NCBI GenBank assembly: GCA_029844215.1
Contig: CM056721.1
Location: 133,329,254-133,393,253 of the forward strand
DNA: 64,000 bases
Reading direction: 5' to 3'
DNA from: Przewalskia tangutica
Taxonomy: Eukaryota; Streptophyta; Magnoliopsida; Solanales; Solanaceae
Under the pieces are notes generated by a model that saw only the letters and a list, made by a program, of their open reading frames with translations, did not search any database and was not told where the DNA came from. Below, in pieces: positions 23,641 to 35,654 of the stretch. Both the position numbers and the translations under genes were made by a program. How positions within the stretch are numbered: position 1 is the first letter of the stretch; every line of letters starts with the position of its first letter.

Positions 23641-24221
23641 GGTGTGTTTGGTATTTTTGAAAAATATTTTTCAAATTTTTTGGGGGAAAACATTTTATGG
23701 ATTCAATAAAAACGTACTCACGCATCCCAACTCCACCCCTACCTACTCCATCCCCACCACCTATCCATACCCCACCTAACCACCCACCCATTCCCACCCT
23801 AACCCCCACCTATACTCCACACACATACCTCCTCCCCTACTCCCCCTCCCCCGATTTTCTATTACTTTTATAAGAAAATTATAAAATGGGTAAACTTTTT
23901 CTTATCCCTCCCCCACCAACCCTGCCCCTCCCCCCTCAAATTTTCTATTTCACATATTTTATTTACTTTTATATAAAAAAATCCCCCCCTCCCCACCGAA
24001 ATATAAAAATTTTATGAAAAATTGAAACTTTTCATACCCCTCCATTCTTACCCTACCTAAATCTACCCTACCCCACCATTATAAGTTGACCTCATAGTGT
24101 TTTGAATATATGTAAACGCTTTTGAAATGACAATTTTCAACTTGGCGTACCAAACACAAGAAAATGCATAGGAAAATCATTTTATTTATGAAAAATATTT
24201 TTTGCCATACTAAAACACCAT
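23641..24221. mobile_element. MITE-like element with GAAAAATATTTTTC termini
   Basis: The left end GGTGTGTTTGGTAT followed by GAAAAATATTTTTC pairs with the right end GAAAAATATTTTTTGCCATA and CTAAAACACC. The middle is C-rich on the plus strand (CCCCACC repeats, 23730-24080). No clear target duplication. Related sequence near 25709-26115. Confidence 0.5.
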
Positions 24222-24550
24222 GAAAAGGTAATTTATATTTTATAAATTATATATAATGTGGGTTATATTAAGAAAGAAAGGAAGAAATGATGATGTGGCA
24301 ACACCAACATGGATATAGAGTATAATTTTTTCTAGATTAAATAGAGGTAACATGAATGGTGTTTAGAGTAGTTACATAGAGGTATATGAGTACGGTGATA
24401 AAATTAATGAGGTATCATGAGTGAAATGAAATGAATAAATTGTTAAAAGTTCAGATAAAAGTAAAGTTTTAAAATGTAAGCCAAACTTTTGATGAAAATA
24501 CTTTAAATTTGCTTGCACTAGTAATATGTCAACTTAAATAGCGTCCTTAA

Positions 24551-24660
24551 ATCGGCCCAATAGAGATTTCATATCCAGGACCCAGTCATTTGTAACGGGT
24601 TGGAGAGGGCCCGACAACAAATAGGCTCCAAAATCGAACCCTAAAATCAAATTCCCGCTT
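24551..24660 (+). promoter_or_regulatory. Core promoter motifs of COM1
   Basis: Three elements typical of plant cell-division and repair genes lie within 110 bp: a site II motif GGCCCA at 24554-24559 (TGGGCC on the other strand), a telo-box AACCCTAA at 24637-24644, and an E2F-type site ATTCCCGC at 24651-24658 (fits WTTSSCSS). The E2F site is on or next to the inferred transcription start. Confidence 0.5.
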
Positions 24661-24772
24661 TAGTTTCAAATATTTACTCAAAACTGTTCCTTCTTCGGCA
24701 AGCTAACACCACTCTCCCAAGCCTGCGAGATTAATCAGCTCCGTAGATCTCTTTTTCCGGCGAATCCGAGTT
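24660..24772 (+). other. COM1: COM1 5'-UTR exon (inferred)
   Basis: CT-rich leader ending at a donor GAGTT|GTAAGCTC (intron from 24773). The acceptor TTAATTTCCAG at 26371-26381 precedes the start codon by two bases, so the 5' leader is interrupted by an intron of about 1.6 kb. The exact transcription start cannot be read from sequence. Confidence 0.55.
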
Positions 24773-25086
24773 GTAAGCTCCCCTCATTATTTATTGATTG
24801 ATTATCTCTTGTTGTGTAGATTTCCCAGAAAAGCCCTAATTCATTTTTTAGCTGAGGTGAAATGGTAAAATGCGATTTGTGAATTGAAATGCAATCCGTG
24901 TGTCTTATTATTATACTGATAAAGCAATCATCAACTTTCATTTGCTCAAAATGTGACAGTAGTGATCTGTATTAGAGTAATGGTAATCAATTTTCTGAAA
25001 TTGCTGCTGGAAAAAGGTAAAGTATAATAATGCCGTAACTATGGGATATTTTTATGGGAAATTGCGATCTATGTCTATATTTGTAT

Positions 25087-25242
25087 ATATTTACGCCACA
25101 TAGCCCATACTTTGTATAAACACCCGATTTCAACATATTTGTGTATAAACATCTTTTATACATTATGTATAATGCTACCCCCCCCCCCCCCCAAGGTATA
25201 ATGTTGTATAATATTGTATGTTGGGCTACATGGCGTAATATT
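25087..25242. repeat. Inverted-repeat element with a C15 loop run, in the COM1 leader intron
   Basis: The left arm ATATTTACGCCACATAGCCC pairs with the right arm GGGCTACATGGCGTAATAT. The loop carries TATACATTATGTATAATG and an uninterrupted run of 15 C at 25178-25192. It is probably a small MITE. The homopolymer is likely unstable or unsure in length. Confidence 0.5.
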
Positions 25243-25708
25243 TTCAAAAGCTGTATATTTTTTAAAATGTCCATATTTTTATTGCTGATAATATAATTTA
25301 GCTCTGATATTTATCGTAATTGTGTGACTTCTGTAGAAACTGGAATGGAGGGGAATAAGTTAGGAGTCACGTGAATTTTTGCTTCAATGTTGTTAGGGCA
25401 GTTTCTAGTTCCTCATTGAAATTTAGCCGAAATGTATATTACTTGTTGTCTTCCAAGAATTATATGACTAGCTATCCATTTGAGCCTTGAAAATCACAAG
25501 ATTTTGTTAAGGAAGCTCATCCATGCAATGCAGTTATCATAATTATTTTTGTTTATTGGGCTTTTGTTCTCTTCATTTTATCAGCATTCATAACTATGCA
25601 TGTAAATCAGATGCTAGCATGGTAGATACATCTTGAAGCAATAAAATTCAACCTTGCACTTTTTGATACATAAAAAACAAAGGATGTCCTTGATGAAGCA
25701 AGGGATAC

Positions 25709-26115
25709 TTCGTAAGGGTGTTTTTGGCGTGAAGGACAATCTGTTTTACATGGAAAACGGTTTCCCAAAATAAGTGATTTCTCACTTATTTTCAGTGTTT
25801 GATTGGCGATTAAAAATATTTTTCAGAAAAAAACTAATAGAGAATGATAATATTATCAGCAAATTGGACAGTGTTTTGATGAAATTTTATGAGTATTGAG
25901 ATTGTAATAATGTCTAAATATTGTTTGGAGCAAGTTATATGGAGTAAGAGTTGGGATATTTATACTTGGAAATGATTTCTTACCATAGGTAATGGAAGTC
26001 ATTTCCCCCTTTTGACGGAAAATGCTTGAAAAATATATTTTCCAATAACGAAAATACCAGAAAATGATTTCCTTATGGAAAATATTTTTCAGAAAACTGT
26101 TTTCCAATCATATCA
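25709..26115. mobile_element. Decayed MITE in the COM1 leader intron
   Basis: The left end GGTGTTTTTGGCGTG with ATGGAAAACGG pairs loosely with the right GGAAAATATTTTTCAG and ACTGTTTTCCAATC. Same style of ends as 23641-24221. Boundaries approximate. Confidence 0.35.
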
Positions 26116-26383
26116 CACACACAACATCTCGGCGGAGCTCCCCGTATGATATAGATCTACACTGGGAAATCCAATGGTCGAAGGAAGTCTTGAAATTATT
26201 TTCTTACAGATTGTTTTGCAGATAATTCTTGAAATTTACATATTGTTTGATAAGAAAATACAGTATTTTGCTGCGCCAGTAAAGCCCTGTGAGAAAGTTC
26301 TTTTATAAAGTAATTGGGATCTTTGGCTGTTGAATTAAAATAGCGAATGTCAGATTTTCATTTTGTGTACTTAATTTCCAGAT

Positions 26384-29300
26384 ATGGCAGACCACCCACA
26401 ACAGTCTCCTCAGACAGCATATCCTGCTGATATTCCTGATACAAAGTATGTTTCTGGACTTAGTACCATTCTTGTTGCTACTATCCAGGAAGCAAAAGAC
26501 AGGATTTCTCAGATAGAGTATATATTCTGCAGTCAACTCTTCCCAAACTTGCAGTCTAATTATAAAAGTTTGCAGCTAATATGTTCTGAGGCAAGAAATG
26601 CTGCTGAAACTTCATGGAAAGAAAAGAAAAGAAAAAAGATCCGTTGCTCCAGATGGAAAAGATGCACTTTGAAAAGCAGAAAGTTCTTCAAGAAAACCAG
26701 TCTCTGAAAATGGAGAATGCAAAGCTGTTAGATTCTGAATTTTCCTCAGCTAATCATGTCAAGGAGCTTCAAAATGAGTTGAAACAGAGAACTAGTGAAA
26801 TAAATGATTTAAAGGAAACAATCCGGAGATCATGTACACTTCTTGAAACAAGAGCCCCGCTTGTGTGCAAATATGAGGACCCACGGAGAGAACTTGAAGA
26901 TAGAGTTCTCCTGCTTATGAAAAAACAACAGAGTTCACAGCTTGAAGTTGGCAGGTTGCAGTTAGAACTCAAGAATAAGTCGATGGAAGTTGACGGTGGA
27001 CTAGAGTTGCATAATAAACTTGTCCAATTCGCTCAGTCAAAGACTTCTTCAGCAGCACATAAAGAAAAACAACTAAAAGAATATGAACAGAAGACAGACA
27101 AACTTGTCGCTGAGCTTGAAACTACACGAAGAAGAGTGGATAAACTCAACGAGGAACTTAAAGAGAAGACAGCTGCAGTAGAAAAAGGACTGGAAACGCA
27201 AGAAAAATTACTAAGCAAAGTTCAGTCGTTGGATGCAGAAATCATGAAAAATGAGGATTTGTTGAATCATTTCAAGAATGAAAAACAACTACTTAATACC
27301 AAAGTAAAGAATCTGGAAACTGATGTTTGTGATCTGCGGAAAGAACTTATGACTAAAAAGTCTGAAGTAGAGGAGGGAAGGAAATTGCATGTTCAGTTAC
27401 ATCAACAGATAGATTTGTATTCTTTAGAAAGGTCAAAGACATGGCAGGAGTTGGAAGAGCTTGAGAAGGAGAACAAAAAAATACTAGCCAAATTGAGAGA
27501 ATCGGAGGAAAAGATTGATAAGCTTCAGGCAAATCTGAGAGAGAGAAGCAAGGATTCCTCTGAGGGGATGGAATTACATGGGAAGTTACTCCATCTGATT
27601 CAAGCAAAAGAATCCGAGTTGCTGGCTGAGAAGAAGAAAAGAAAGGATACAGTTGCTTCTTATAAAAGTCTGAAATCACAGTACAACTTTCTATGTGCAA
27701 AATATGGTCTTACTTCAGAGAACATGCACCTACAAAGCAAATTATTAGAACAAAGTGCATTACAGAACGACCAGAGTCCTCTAACTTCACGTGGTAAGTT
27801 TTAATCCTCTCAGTATGCTTGTGACTTATAGCTATTTCTACACTCTATTCAACATGATGCATACATTTGCTGATGTCGTAACTTGTTTACGGGATTTTTA
27901 TTTGGTTCCTCCCCCAAAAGAAGCATGTTAATCAATCGCCTAATAATTGCTCACTTCTTTTTCCTTTTTCCTGGTTATCTACATTGGAATATATGCCTCT
28001 GCTCAAGGAAGCTCTATGTTTTAGCAAAGAGTGAAGTGGTTAAAACACCCCAAACTTGGCGCGATTTATTACTTTAGTCCCCGAACTATGCCTAGTACTA
28101 AAAACACCCCTAAGCTTGACTAAGTGAATTTAAAAACACCCCCAAACAGCCACATGGCATAGCAGTGGTCTTATGCTCCTTTATGCGCGTGAGAGTGTTA
28201 CAAAAATGCCACATAAGCTGCCAAATGGCAAAATCTTCATCTTTTATATTTTCCTTTTACTTTTAATCCCAACCCAATGGCTAAAAAGGCCTTTCTTCCC
28301 TAATGTAAGTGTTCATTAAAACACACCCCAAGTTGAACTCAAGTTTTTTTCTTCACCTTTATCTCTAATCGCTAAAGTTCTTGGTCATATTTGTAGGGTT
28401 CTCTCTCAATTGTCTTGATGACTAAACTATGTAGATATGAATTTCCGGCATTTTGAAAATTTCATGGGTCAGATAACAATCTAGGATATTTTGGGGTAGT
28501 AAAAACTTTAAGGTATATAGAGCACAACTACAGATTCAATTATGACTGAAACTATGCTCCGTCAGTATCAGAAATTAGTTCTCAAATGATAAGTTGTAAC
28601 CATATACTTGTTTCAAAAAGATATTAGTTAAAAAAGTTTTAGACTCAAATCATTTGCCAAAAGTTAAATAGAGACTTAGAAAATCATCCACAACATACTC
28701 TATTCCTAAAACATGAAGCAATTGTAGTGATAACATACCAAAAAGGGGGAAACAAGAAAGAAAGAAACCCATCTGAATTTTGATTTCGAAAACATTGAAA
28801 CAGAGATCTCATTACAAAGGAAGAAACAGAAAAAATGCCAATATTGCAAAACACATTTTGGAGAAAATATTTGATTAAGAAGGAAAAGATTTCAACAATC
28901 ACAGATCCAACCGATACAATCATCAGTCACAGCACTTGCACTGTTTACTTCGGCACCGTGGCTTTGGCTTCTGGTTCGGAGAAGGGTGTTCCGGTGACTT
29001 TTAATGAGAAGAGAGGGAGACTTTTAAAGGATTTTAACCGGTTGGGATATTATTTGATCGGGTGGGCTATTGGGTCGGGTTTCTTAGTAGGTTAGTATTT
29101 TTCCTTTATTTGTTGGCTTTTAATTTATCTATGTGGAGCACACATCTTAAAATTCCAGCTGGACGGCGAGTGACTACACGCTACTAATGTGTATGAGTTC
29201 GGGGGTGTTTTTGGATTCACTTAGTCAAGTTTAGTTTTTTTTAAATACTAGGCATAGTTCGAGGACTAACCAAGTTTGGGGGTGTTTTAACCACTTCAGC

Positions 29301-30092
29301 CTTTTAGCAAATGCCAAGTTTAATTTAGTTTCCAAATGGATCGGAAAAGTAATTGTGCTAGACTAACAACTTATACCATCTTTATTAGAGGTCGAAAATA
29401 AAGTTCCCGAGGCTTCTGGTTTTGCCTGCAAAGTTATTAAACAAGAAGCCGAACAGGAAGTGCTGGACAATGACCAAGGAGTTAGCCTGATCCCAAGATC
29501 CAACTCCATCGCACCTCCAACTTCAAGTGCTTTTGTTGCACCTAAAGATCCAGCCAATGTCAAATCTTGCCCATCAGCTGGTACAAAACGTCCTGTTTCT
29601 TATTGGAGGGATACCAGGTCGCATCAAAGTCGAGTTGGACCTGATCCTCATGACGATTTTCTTGATACTCCCCTGGAGAATATCAGGGGAAACTTAGGAA
29701 AGGTGATGAAGGATGCAGTTCAAAATCACGCGAAACCAAATTCAAAAGACAAAAAGATTGTAAACTCTGATGATGAAACTCAGGACATGAATGTTGATAA
29801 TGACACTACAAAGCAGGAAATGCTGCCTTCGACCAGGTGTGGTGCGACAGGCTTCAAATACATTGAACCGGTGAAAAAGAAGGCTGAACGAGAAAATTTA
29901 AAAGGGGTCGAATGCCTGCAATGTAAAAAGTTTTATGATGCTGTTCTTCCTGGTGAAGATAAGGAGTCCAATGGTAATAGGCAAAACCTACGGTGTGAGC
30001 ATCATGATGGAGTTTCAAGGCATCGATACAGGTATGCACCTCCTTTAACTCCTGAAGGATTTTGGAATATTGGGTTTGAATCTGAAATGTGA
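26384..30092 (+). CDS. COM1: COM1/GR1 (CtIP/Sae2 homologue), two coding exons, one frame break
   Basis: Coding exons are 26384-27793 and 29389-30092; the junction restores the frame exactly (CGT|G..AG|GTC). The roughly 700-residue product starts MADHPQQSP. It has an N-terminal segment (LSTILVATIQEAKDRISQI), a long coiled coil from about residue 80 to 450, a basic/acidic middle (SYWRDTRSHQSR, DFLDTPLENIR), and the diagnostic Sae2/CtIP C-terminus: the CxxC motif GVECLQCKKFYDA, then CEHHDGVSRHRYRYAPPLTP and EGFWNIGF. In Arabidopsis this protein (GAMMA RESPONSE 1, COM1) works with MRE11-RAD50-NBS1 to resect DNA ends in meiosis and after double-strand breaks; it is nuclear. A one-base frame break lies in the purine run GAAAGAAAAGAAAAGAAAAA (about 26617-26638): frame 26384 runs out and the coiled coil continues in the next frame from about 26620. 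This is probably a lost A in a homopolymer-like tract, either real or a sequencing error. Longer than Arabidopsis GR1. Confidence 0.9.
27794..29388 (+). other. COM1: COM1 coding intron, enlarged by a MULE
   Basis: Donor CACGTG|GTAAGT, acceptor TTTATTAG|AGGTCG. Without the inserted element (1273 bp plus a 10-bp duplication) the intron would be about 310 bp. Confidence 0.85.
28029..29301. mobile_element. Non-autonomous MULE with about 100-bp TIRs and a 10-bp target duplication
   Basis: The left end (GTGAAGTGGTTAAAACACCC) and right end (reverse complement GGCTGAAGTGGTTAAAACAC) pair for about 100 bp, including CCCCGAACTATGCCTAGTA on the left against TACTAGGCATAGTTCGAGG on the right. The perfect 10-bp repeat TTTTAGCAAA flanks it (28019-28028, 29302-29311). 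TSD length and long TIRs fit Mutator-like elements. There is no transposase. The interior at 28830-29095 has an 86-codon open frame (ends LGYYLIGWAIGSGFLVG) of unknown origin that could be captured host sequence. Confidence 0.9.
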
Positions 30093-31269
30093 GCTAGTGA
30101 AACTCTTTCTACAGTTCTGTTGTAACGATAAAGAGACTGATGAAAGGCTAGCGCAAAACCTACATCAGTTTCTATTTTGAATGATGATCTCTTCCCAGTC
30201 GTAATTTGTTGATATGATCCAATCATTTTTAGGCTCTTTAAAATTTAAAGTATAATTTTTTGAACTAGCGTAACTCATGCTGCATTCTATTTTAGCGTTA
30301 AAGAAACTCATGTAAATCCTGGGCAAAATCTGGATTGTTTTCTATTGAAAACAGTGCTCTCTTTCCAGTTGTAATTTGTTTCTATGATCCGATCAATCAA
30401 TGTATATACACGAAATTATTGAAGAAATTTGATGTGCAAAGCATTGACTAGTAGCTTTATGATTTGAAGGCCTTGGTATGGTTTGATTTGACGGTTTTGA
30501 TATGTCAAAATTTGTCGATATATTGTCTAATTCTTGTGGCTACTAATATAGTTTATTGACCATGTTACTTCACATGCATAAGAAACAATATTTTGTCTCA
30601 TCTCAAAGTGTACTTATGTGACAATAAACCACACATGTTTGTAAACTTGTTACACTTGAACTGCTGGAAAAATAAGATTATGAAGGAAGGTGCTTAGAAC
30701 TAGTTAATTATCTTTATTTTGGTCCGAGTTAACTAGCAAAGGTACTTAACTGTACGTATGACTTACGAGTAATTAAGATAGCAAACAAGTTATCTTTTTT
30801 ATTAATGCTACATTTGTTATACCTTCAGTGGCTTTTGCTGAGTTATTTCTTTCTTTCATAACTTTTTTGAAAGAAAATTATTTCTTTTAGTTCATAAGTG
30901 GAAAGCACAATAAAATATGTTCTCTTCCTGAGGTGAATAGAAGATTTTACCCATCTAAAGCCATTAGCTTGTATAAATGCATTTGTATCAGGCTATCAGC
31001 CAAATGGTGAGATTTGAGAAATGTACACTGTTAGTATGGGTAAAATCTTCCAGTTAACTAACTGAAAATCTGTTCAACTAATTTCACTCCATGCCCCTGC
31101 AACAGATAATGAACTAAGCTGCTGTTACATGATTTAGTACGTCTTCATAGCAATAAAAACGCAGCAAAAAAAAAAATTGAGTCTTTCATTGTGCTTCTCT
31201 CCATATTTCACTTTCACTTATCGCGTAGAGTGAACATAAAAGGTAGCCATCTGCGAGCAAATCTTGAAT
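30093..31269. other. COM1 3' UTR and AT-rich intergenic DNA
   Basis: Just after the stop there is a short imperfect direct repeat: CTTTCCAGTTGTAATTTGTT near 30361 resembles CTTCCCAGTCGTAATTTGTT near 30190, each followed by a GATCCRATCA motif. No second gene. Confidence 0.4.
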
Positions 31270-31277
31270 GTTCTTAT

Positions 31278-31738
31278 TAGGGTTGTTACCGGTCCGGATA
31301 CTTCCAGTAATTATCCGAGAACCGGTCCGGTAAACCCCGACCGAATAGTTAACGGCCCGGATACGAGTATCAAAAAATTACTCGGACCGATAAGGAGCCG
31401 GACCGGTAAAATACCCGGTAACACCCCCCTCCCCAGCAAGCCCCCCTCCCCCAGCAAGCCCTAATTATATTTAATTGCAATATTCCCTAATGTGTTCGAG
31501 AATGTCAATTTCAGTATTGAAAATTCAATTTTTTTTAAAAAATAATAATCTGGGCCTTGGAGTCCGACCTGGAAAATTCTTACCGGTTCGGATCGAGAAT
31601 TGGACCGATAAGGTTTTAGTTCGGTCCCGGATTTCGTCTCAGGACCGAAACCTTATCGGTCCGTCTCGGTCCGGGACCGGTAAGCTTATCGGTCTGGTAC
31701 AGGTATCCAGATACCCGGACCGGACCTATAACACCCTA
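31278..31738. mobile_element. hAT MITE, 461 bp, rich in CCGGT motifs
   Basis: Termini TAGGGTTGTTACCGG and (reverse complement) TAGGGTGTTATAGG. The perfect 8-bp target duplication GTTCTTAT lies at 31270-31277 and 31739-31746. Many ACCGGTCCGG / TATCGGTC motifs in both orientations near the ends are typical of hAT subterminal transposase sites. Non-coding. Confidence 0.85.
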
Positions 31739-31913
31739 GTTCTTATACTTCAAAAGTCATTGTTTGAGCCTATTAGATTCCAAAGTGAGTGGAAGCATCC
31801 GAAACAGTACTCTACTAAACTTGTTAACAGCTTTTGCACTGTGCATGTAATATGGAGTGAATAACTTGTTGAACCTGGTAATTGAGAACAGGTGCTAGTT
31901 TAGTAATTGGAAT

Positions 31914-32248
31914 AGTAAAGAATGGATTTTGGGCCTAACTCTACTCCAAAAGCTAACTTGTAGGGTGAAGATTGTCCAAGTTCATATAAGAAGTCTATGC
32001 TTCCATTTCATATCCGATGTGAGACTCTTAACACTCCCTGCACGCCCAGACCTTGTTAACTGGAGCGTGGATAATATAATTTGAGGGCCTAACATCGGTG
32101 AACAAAGAATTGGAATGAGTTTGACTTTAATACCGTGTAAAGAATGAATATTAGGTCCAACTCAACCCCAAAAGCTAGCTTGTAGGGTGCGAATTATCCA
32201 AGTCCATATAAAGAGTTCATGTTTTCATTTTATATCCTACTCTTAACA
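31914..32248 (-). mobile_element. TRIM (terminal-repeat retrotransposon in miniature)
   Basis: Two direct repeats of about 115-120 bp (31914-32033 and 32136-32248) share GTAAAGAATG, CCAAAAGCTARCTTGTAGGG and a CTCTTAACA end. In minus orientation they run TGTTAAGAG...TTTACA. A degenerate initiator-Met primer-binding site (ACGGTATTAAAGTC on the minus strand) abuts the right repeat internally at about 32122-32135. Near-matching 5-bp flanks GGAAT / AGAAT. The internal domain is only about 100 bp and non-coding. Confidence 0.75.
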
Positions 32249-32411
32249 AGAATACTGGAGGTAAGTTAACAAGGGCAATAATGTGGAGATTACAAAAGTA
32301 TCGATATCCAAATAGATGCACATGCAAGGATGTTAGTGCGCTCTGGAAGTATGCTAGTCCTGTTCGATGTGATCCTTTTCAAAGTCATGGTAAAACAAGA
32401 ATACTTTGTTA

Positions 32412-32687
32412 CTCCCTCAGTCCATTTTTACACTTGTCATGCGTTGATTTGTCATGCTTACTAAGGAGTCAAAAATAAAATGATAATTTTACTATATCAT
32501 CTCTAATTATTACTAAATTATCTAATGATTGAAATTAATAAAATACTAAGAATTTTTTGAACTTTCCAACCCAATAATTAATAATAAAGATAAAATAAAT
32601 ATGAAATAATAACTTTTCCAAACTAGATAAGTAAGAGTGAACAATTATTTTTAGTATATAGGACAAGTGAAAAATGGACAGAAGGAG
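32412..32687. mobile_element. Stowaway-like (Tc1/mariner) MITE
   Basis: 276 bp with TIRs CTCCCTCAGTCCATTTTTAC and (reverse complement) CTCCTTCTGTCCATTTTTCA, both continuing to ACTTGTC. TA target duplication at 32410-32411 and 32688-32689. Confidence 0.9.
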
Positions 32688-32689
32688 TA

Positions 32690-34521
32690 TCTTGATGGAC
32701 TTGTGCTCTAGATAGGAGCTGAGGAATCTTTAACTACTTAACCTTTTTACATAAAAGAAGTAAAGCATAGTTGAGGTGCAGACTGCAGTGCTCAATTTGT
32801 ATACACTACTCTTTTGAAATTGCGAATATAACTTTACTTCCCTTGACAGTGTACGACTTGTGAAATTTATAACATAATATAGAAAGTTATTTAGCCTTAT
32901 TTTTCGGGTTATAATAACTTGGAATTACCTTTTAATGCAGGATAATGTGAACGATTTTTACATTGTAGTGTATAGAAGTTAAAGTTAATAGTTTTAGGTA
33001 GTTGATTTCTGTAGTTTACGTACTATATGTGTGATTGAAACATGTCAAAATCTGATTGAATTTAAGGAGGTGAAGAAATGGTGCCACCCCCACTTTTTCA
33101 AAGTGTAAAATTATCTACTATCATGAGTGAGACCTACAATCTCAGTTTTTATCTTTTCGAAGATAGAAAATCACGTGAAAGAGAGTAAAAGTTCCACTTA
33201 CGAGACAATGAGAGAATTAAAGCATTTAACATGAAAATCAGGGTTATCATCAACTTTTTTTAATCTCAATAAAAAATGTTTTACCTGATACATAATTATG
33301 CTAAAAAGTTATATATTGGTTGTGAAAAAATCCTAGTCCCGAATTATTTAGGTTGCCTCCAAACTATTTTTCAAGTTGAAAACACACTATTTTTCGAAAA
33401 GACCCTAGTCGTTGTGGCATGCGTCCCCTTGCTTCGTCCATCGCAGAGGCTCAGACCCACAAACTTAACATCACTTTCAACTTCAAGTACCACAAAAGAA
33501 ATTGTCATGTTTGTATTTTTTTATAACCGTATTCAAATTACTTTGCGTGTATCTCGATTTATTTTATGAGGTATCTGTTATCAGGTCCGGTAACTTCATC
33601 CACCAAACTTATAATCTTAGACAAATAAATGATATTTGTGTCTCTGCTGAAATTTAAACCAGAGACCTTGCCAGTTCATTGATTAGTAAGCCATACAATT
33701 GGATGTCAATTTGTATATATTATCCTTTTTTCATTTCTTCAATTTTTCCATCTGGGATTTGTATAATTAGTGTTGAGGAAAGAAAGTGATAGAAAAGTTT
33801 GTGACCAAAGAATTTATTATCCTTGTGTCTTAAATGTTCCATAACTGTGACCGATCTTTTCAGTCCTTGCATTTATGAATTGCATTGGAGTATTAGTAGG
33901 TGAAACCAAGAAATTATGCATTGCGCAGTTGATTCATTTCAAGTTCTGCTTATTACTACAAAATATTCTGTTTAGATAAATGTGTCAAACCTCTTTATGG
34001 CAATATCATTGATTCAGTTTTTTTTTTATTACTATATCAACGATTGTTATACAACTATAATAATATTTGACTGTTATAAGTAAAAAAAGATGTCAAATTC
34101 TAAACTTAATCACTTTATATAAAGAAGAGAAATCAATTAATGATGAAATTATATATTCATATAACGTTCTCTATCATAAATAGGGTATTAAAGTATCACA
34201 ATTATCTGGTCAAAATCTTTAGATTTATTATTGGTAATCTTAGAGATTCTATTTTTATAAAGATGATTAATTATTAATGTAGAAAAATGTTATAAAGGGG
34301 TGATTTTACAAAAAACATACTTTTATAAAATAGATATTATTGTTATACTCCTATGTAACAAAACTATTATAGAGAGGCAAAATATAATATAAAAAATTGA
34401 TTCCGAGAAAAAGTTGATTACTATTTTAAGATATTGTTATAAATAATGTTGTTATATAGAGATATGACATAGTACTAACTTTGTATTGTCTATTGTGCAC
34501 CATATATTATAAGTGGGGTAT
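32690..34521. other. AT-rich intergenic DNA
   Basis: No gene or bounded element recognised. Short frames here have no protein-like composition. Confidence 0.35.
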
Positions 34522-34524
34522 TTA

Positions 34525-34818
34525 GTGCCCCTTTGGTTGAGCTTTTCCAAAGGCCAAAAGTATTTTTGGAAAGTCAAAAGCATTTTTGACATTTAAATGG
34601 AGTGTTGGGTTGACAAATTGATAAATGATTTTGGGTTCCAAAAACACTTTTGGAAGAAGTTCAAAATTTGGACTTCTTGAGTAGAGATTATTTTGGCTTT
34701 TTACTTTTTTGTTTTTTATACAAAAACATTTTTTTATTGGCAACCAAACACCTAACAATTTTTTCATAAAAATTTTGTTTAAAAAATTCTACTCTTATAA
34801 ACTCTACCAAACGGGCCC
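34525..34818. mobile_element. Tourist-like MITE
   Basis: 294 bp. Left GTGCCCCTTTGGTTGAGC, right CTACCAAACGGGCCC, flanked by TTA on both sides (34522-34524, 34819-34821). The interior has paired CAAAAG / CTTTTG motifs. Confidence 0.75.
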
Positions 34819-35477
34819 TTAGTGAGCGGAGCCCTAAAATTGAGGGATAACTTTGATATTATATCAAGTCACATGGGGTTGGAAACATGCATTTGCACTG
34901 CAACTACTTGACCTCTGTTCCTTCTTCTTGTCATTTCTTTAATTGCTTGGCACATTGGTCCTCTCTTGCATGTGATATACCTAATTCTTCATGTTTTTTA
35001 TTTTAAAATGTTATACTCGTTTAATTAGTCGAATGTATTAAAAGAATAATTTTCTTATTTCTACTAATAATTTTAATATAATCCATTTTTGGCCAGCTGC
35101 AACAAGAGTTTGTATTTTCAAATAGTATCGGAGCAAGTTAAGCGTTTGAATTCTCCGATTTCGTTCCTATTTATTTAAATTCAGTAACAAAGATGTGCAG
35201 GAAGATGCTTTTCTATGCATGGTTTTCACTCTTAACTATTGCTTTATTTTTCTGTACGAAATTATCATATGGTAGTAAACAAAAAAGAAAAAGCTGCTTA
35301 TTCACGATTAGCACTAAAGGCTAATGCTCCACATGTGTTCTGTTAATATCATATGTCAACAACAGCACGATCCAAAATCGCAAGTGTTGTCAACAGTAAT
35401 GTTCTTTGTCATAATTTATGGAGTAATATTTACTTCCAAACAAAGAGAGTTTTAAGTAAACATTCATGGAAAATTTA

Positions 35478-35654
35478 GTAGGCATTTGATCATGAAAATT
35501 AAATATTTTTAATTTTTTCAGAATTTTGACGTTGAAGTTAAAGATAGAGTTATATTTTATTATAATTTCTGTAAAAAATATTTTGGTTAAATAATGATTT
35601 TCAAATAAAGTGAAAAAAATTCCGAAAAAGGTGAAAAATATGACCAAACAGGTC
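35478..35654. mobile_element. Tourist-like MITE
   Basis: 177 bp. Left GTAGGCATTTGATCATGAAA, right TGACCAAACAGGTC; TTA duplication (35475-35477, 35655-35657). The right end resembles that of the MITE at 2829-3115. Confidence 0.7.
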
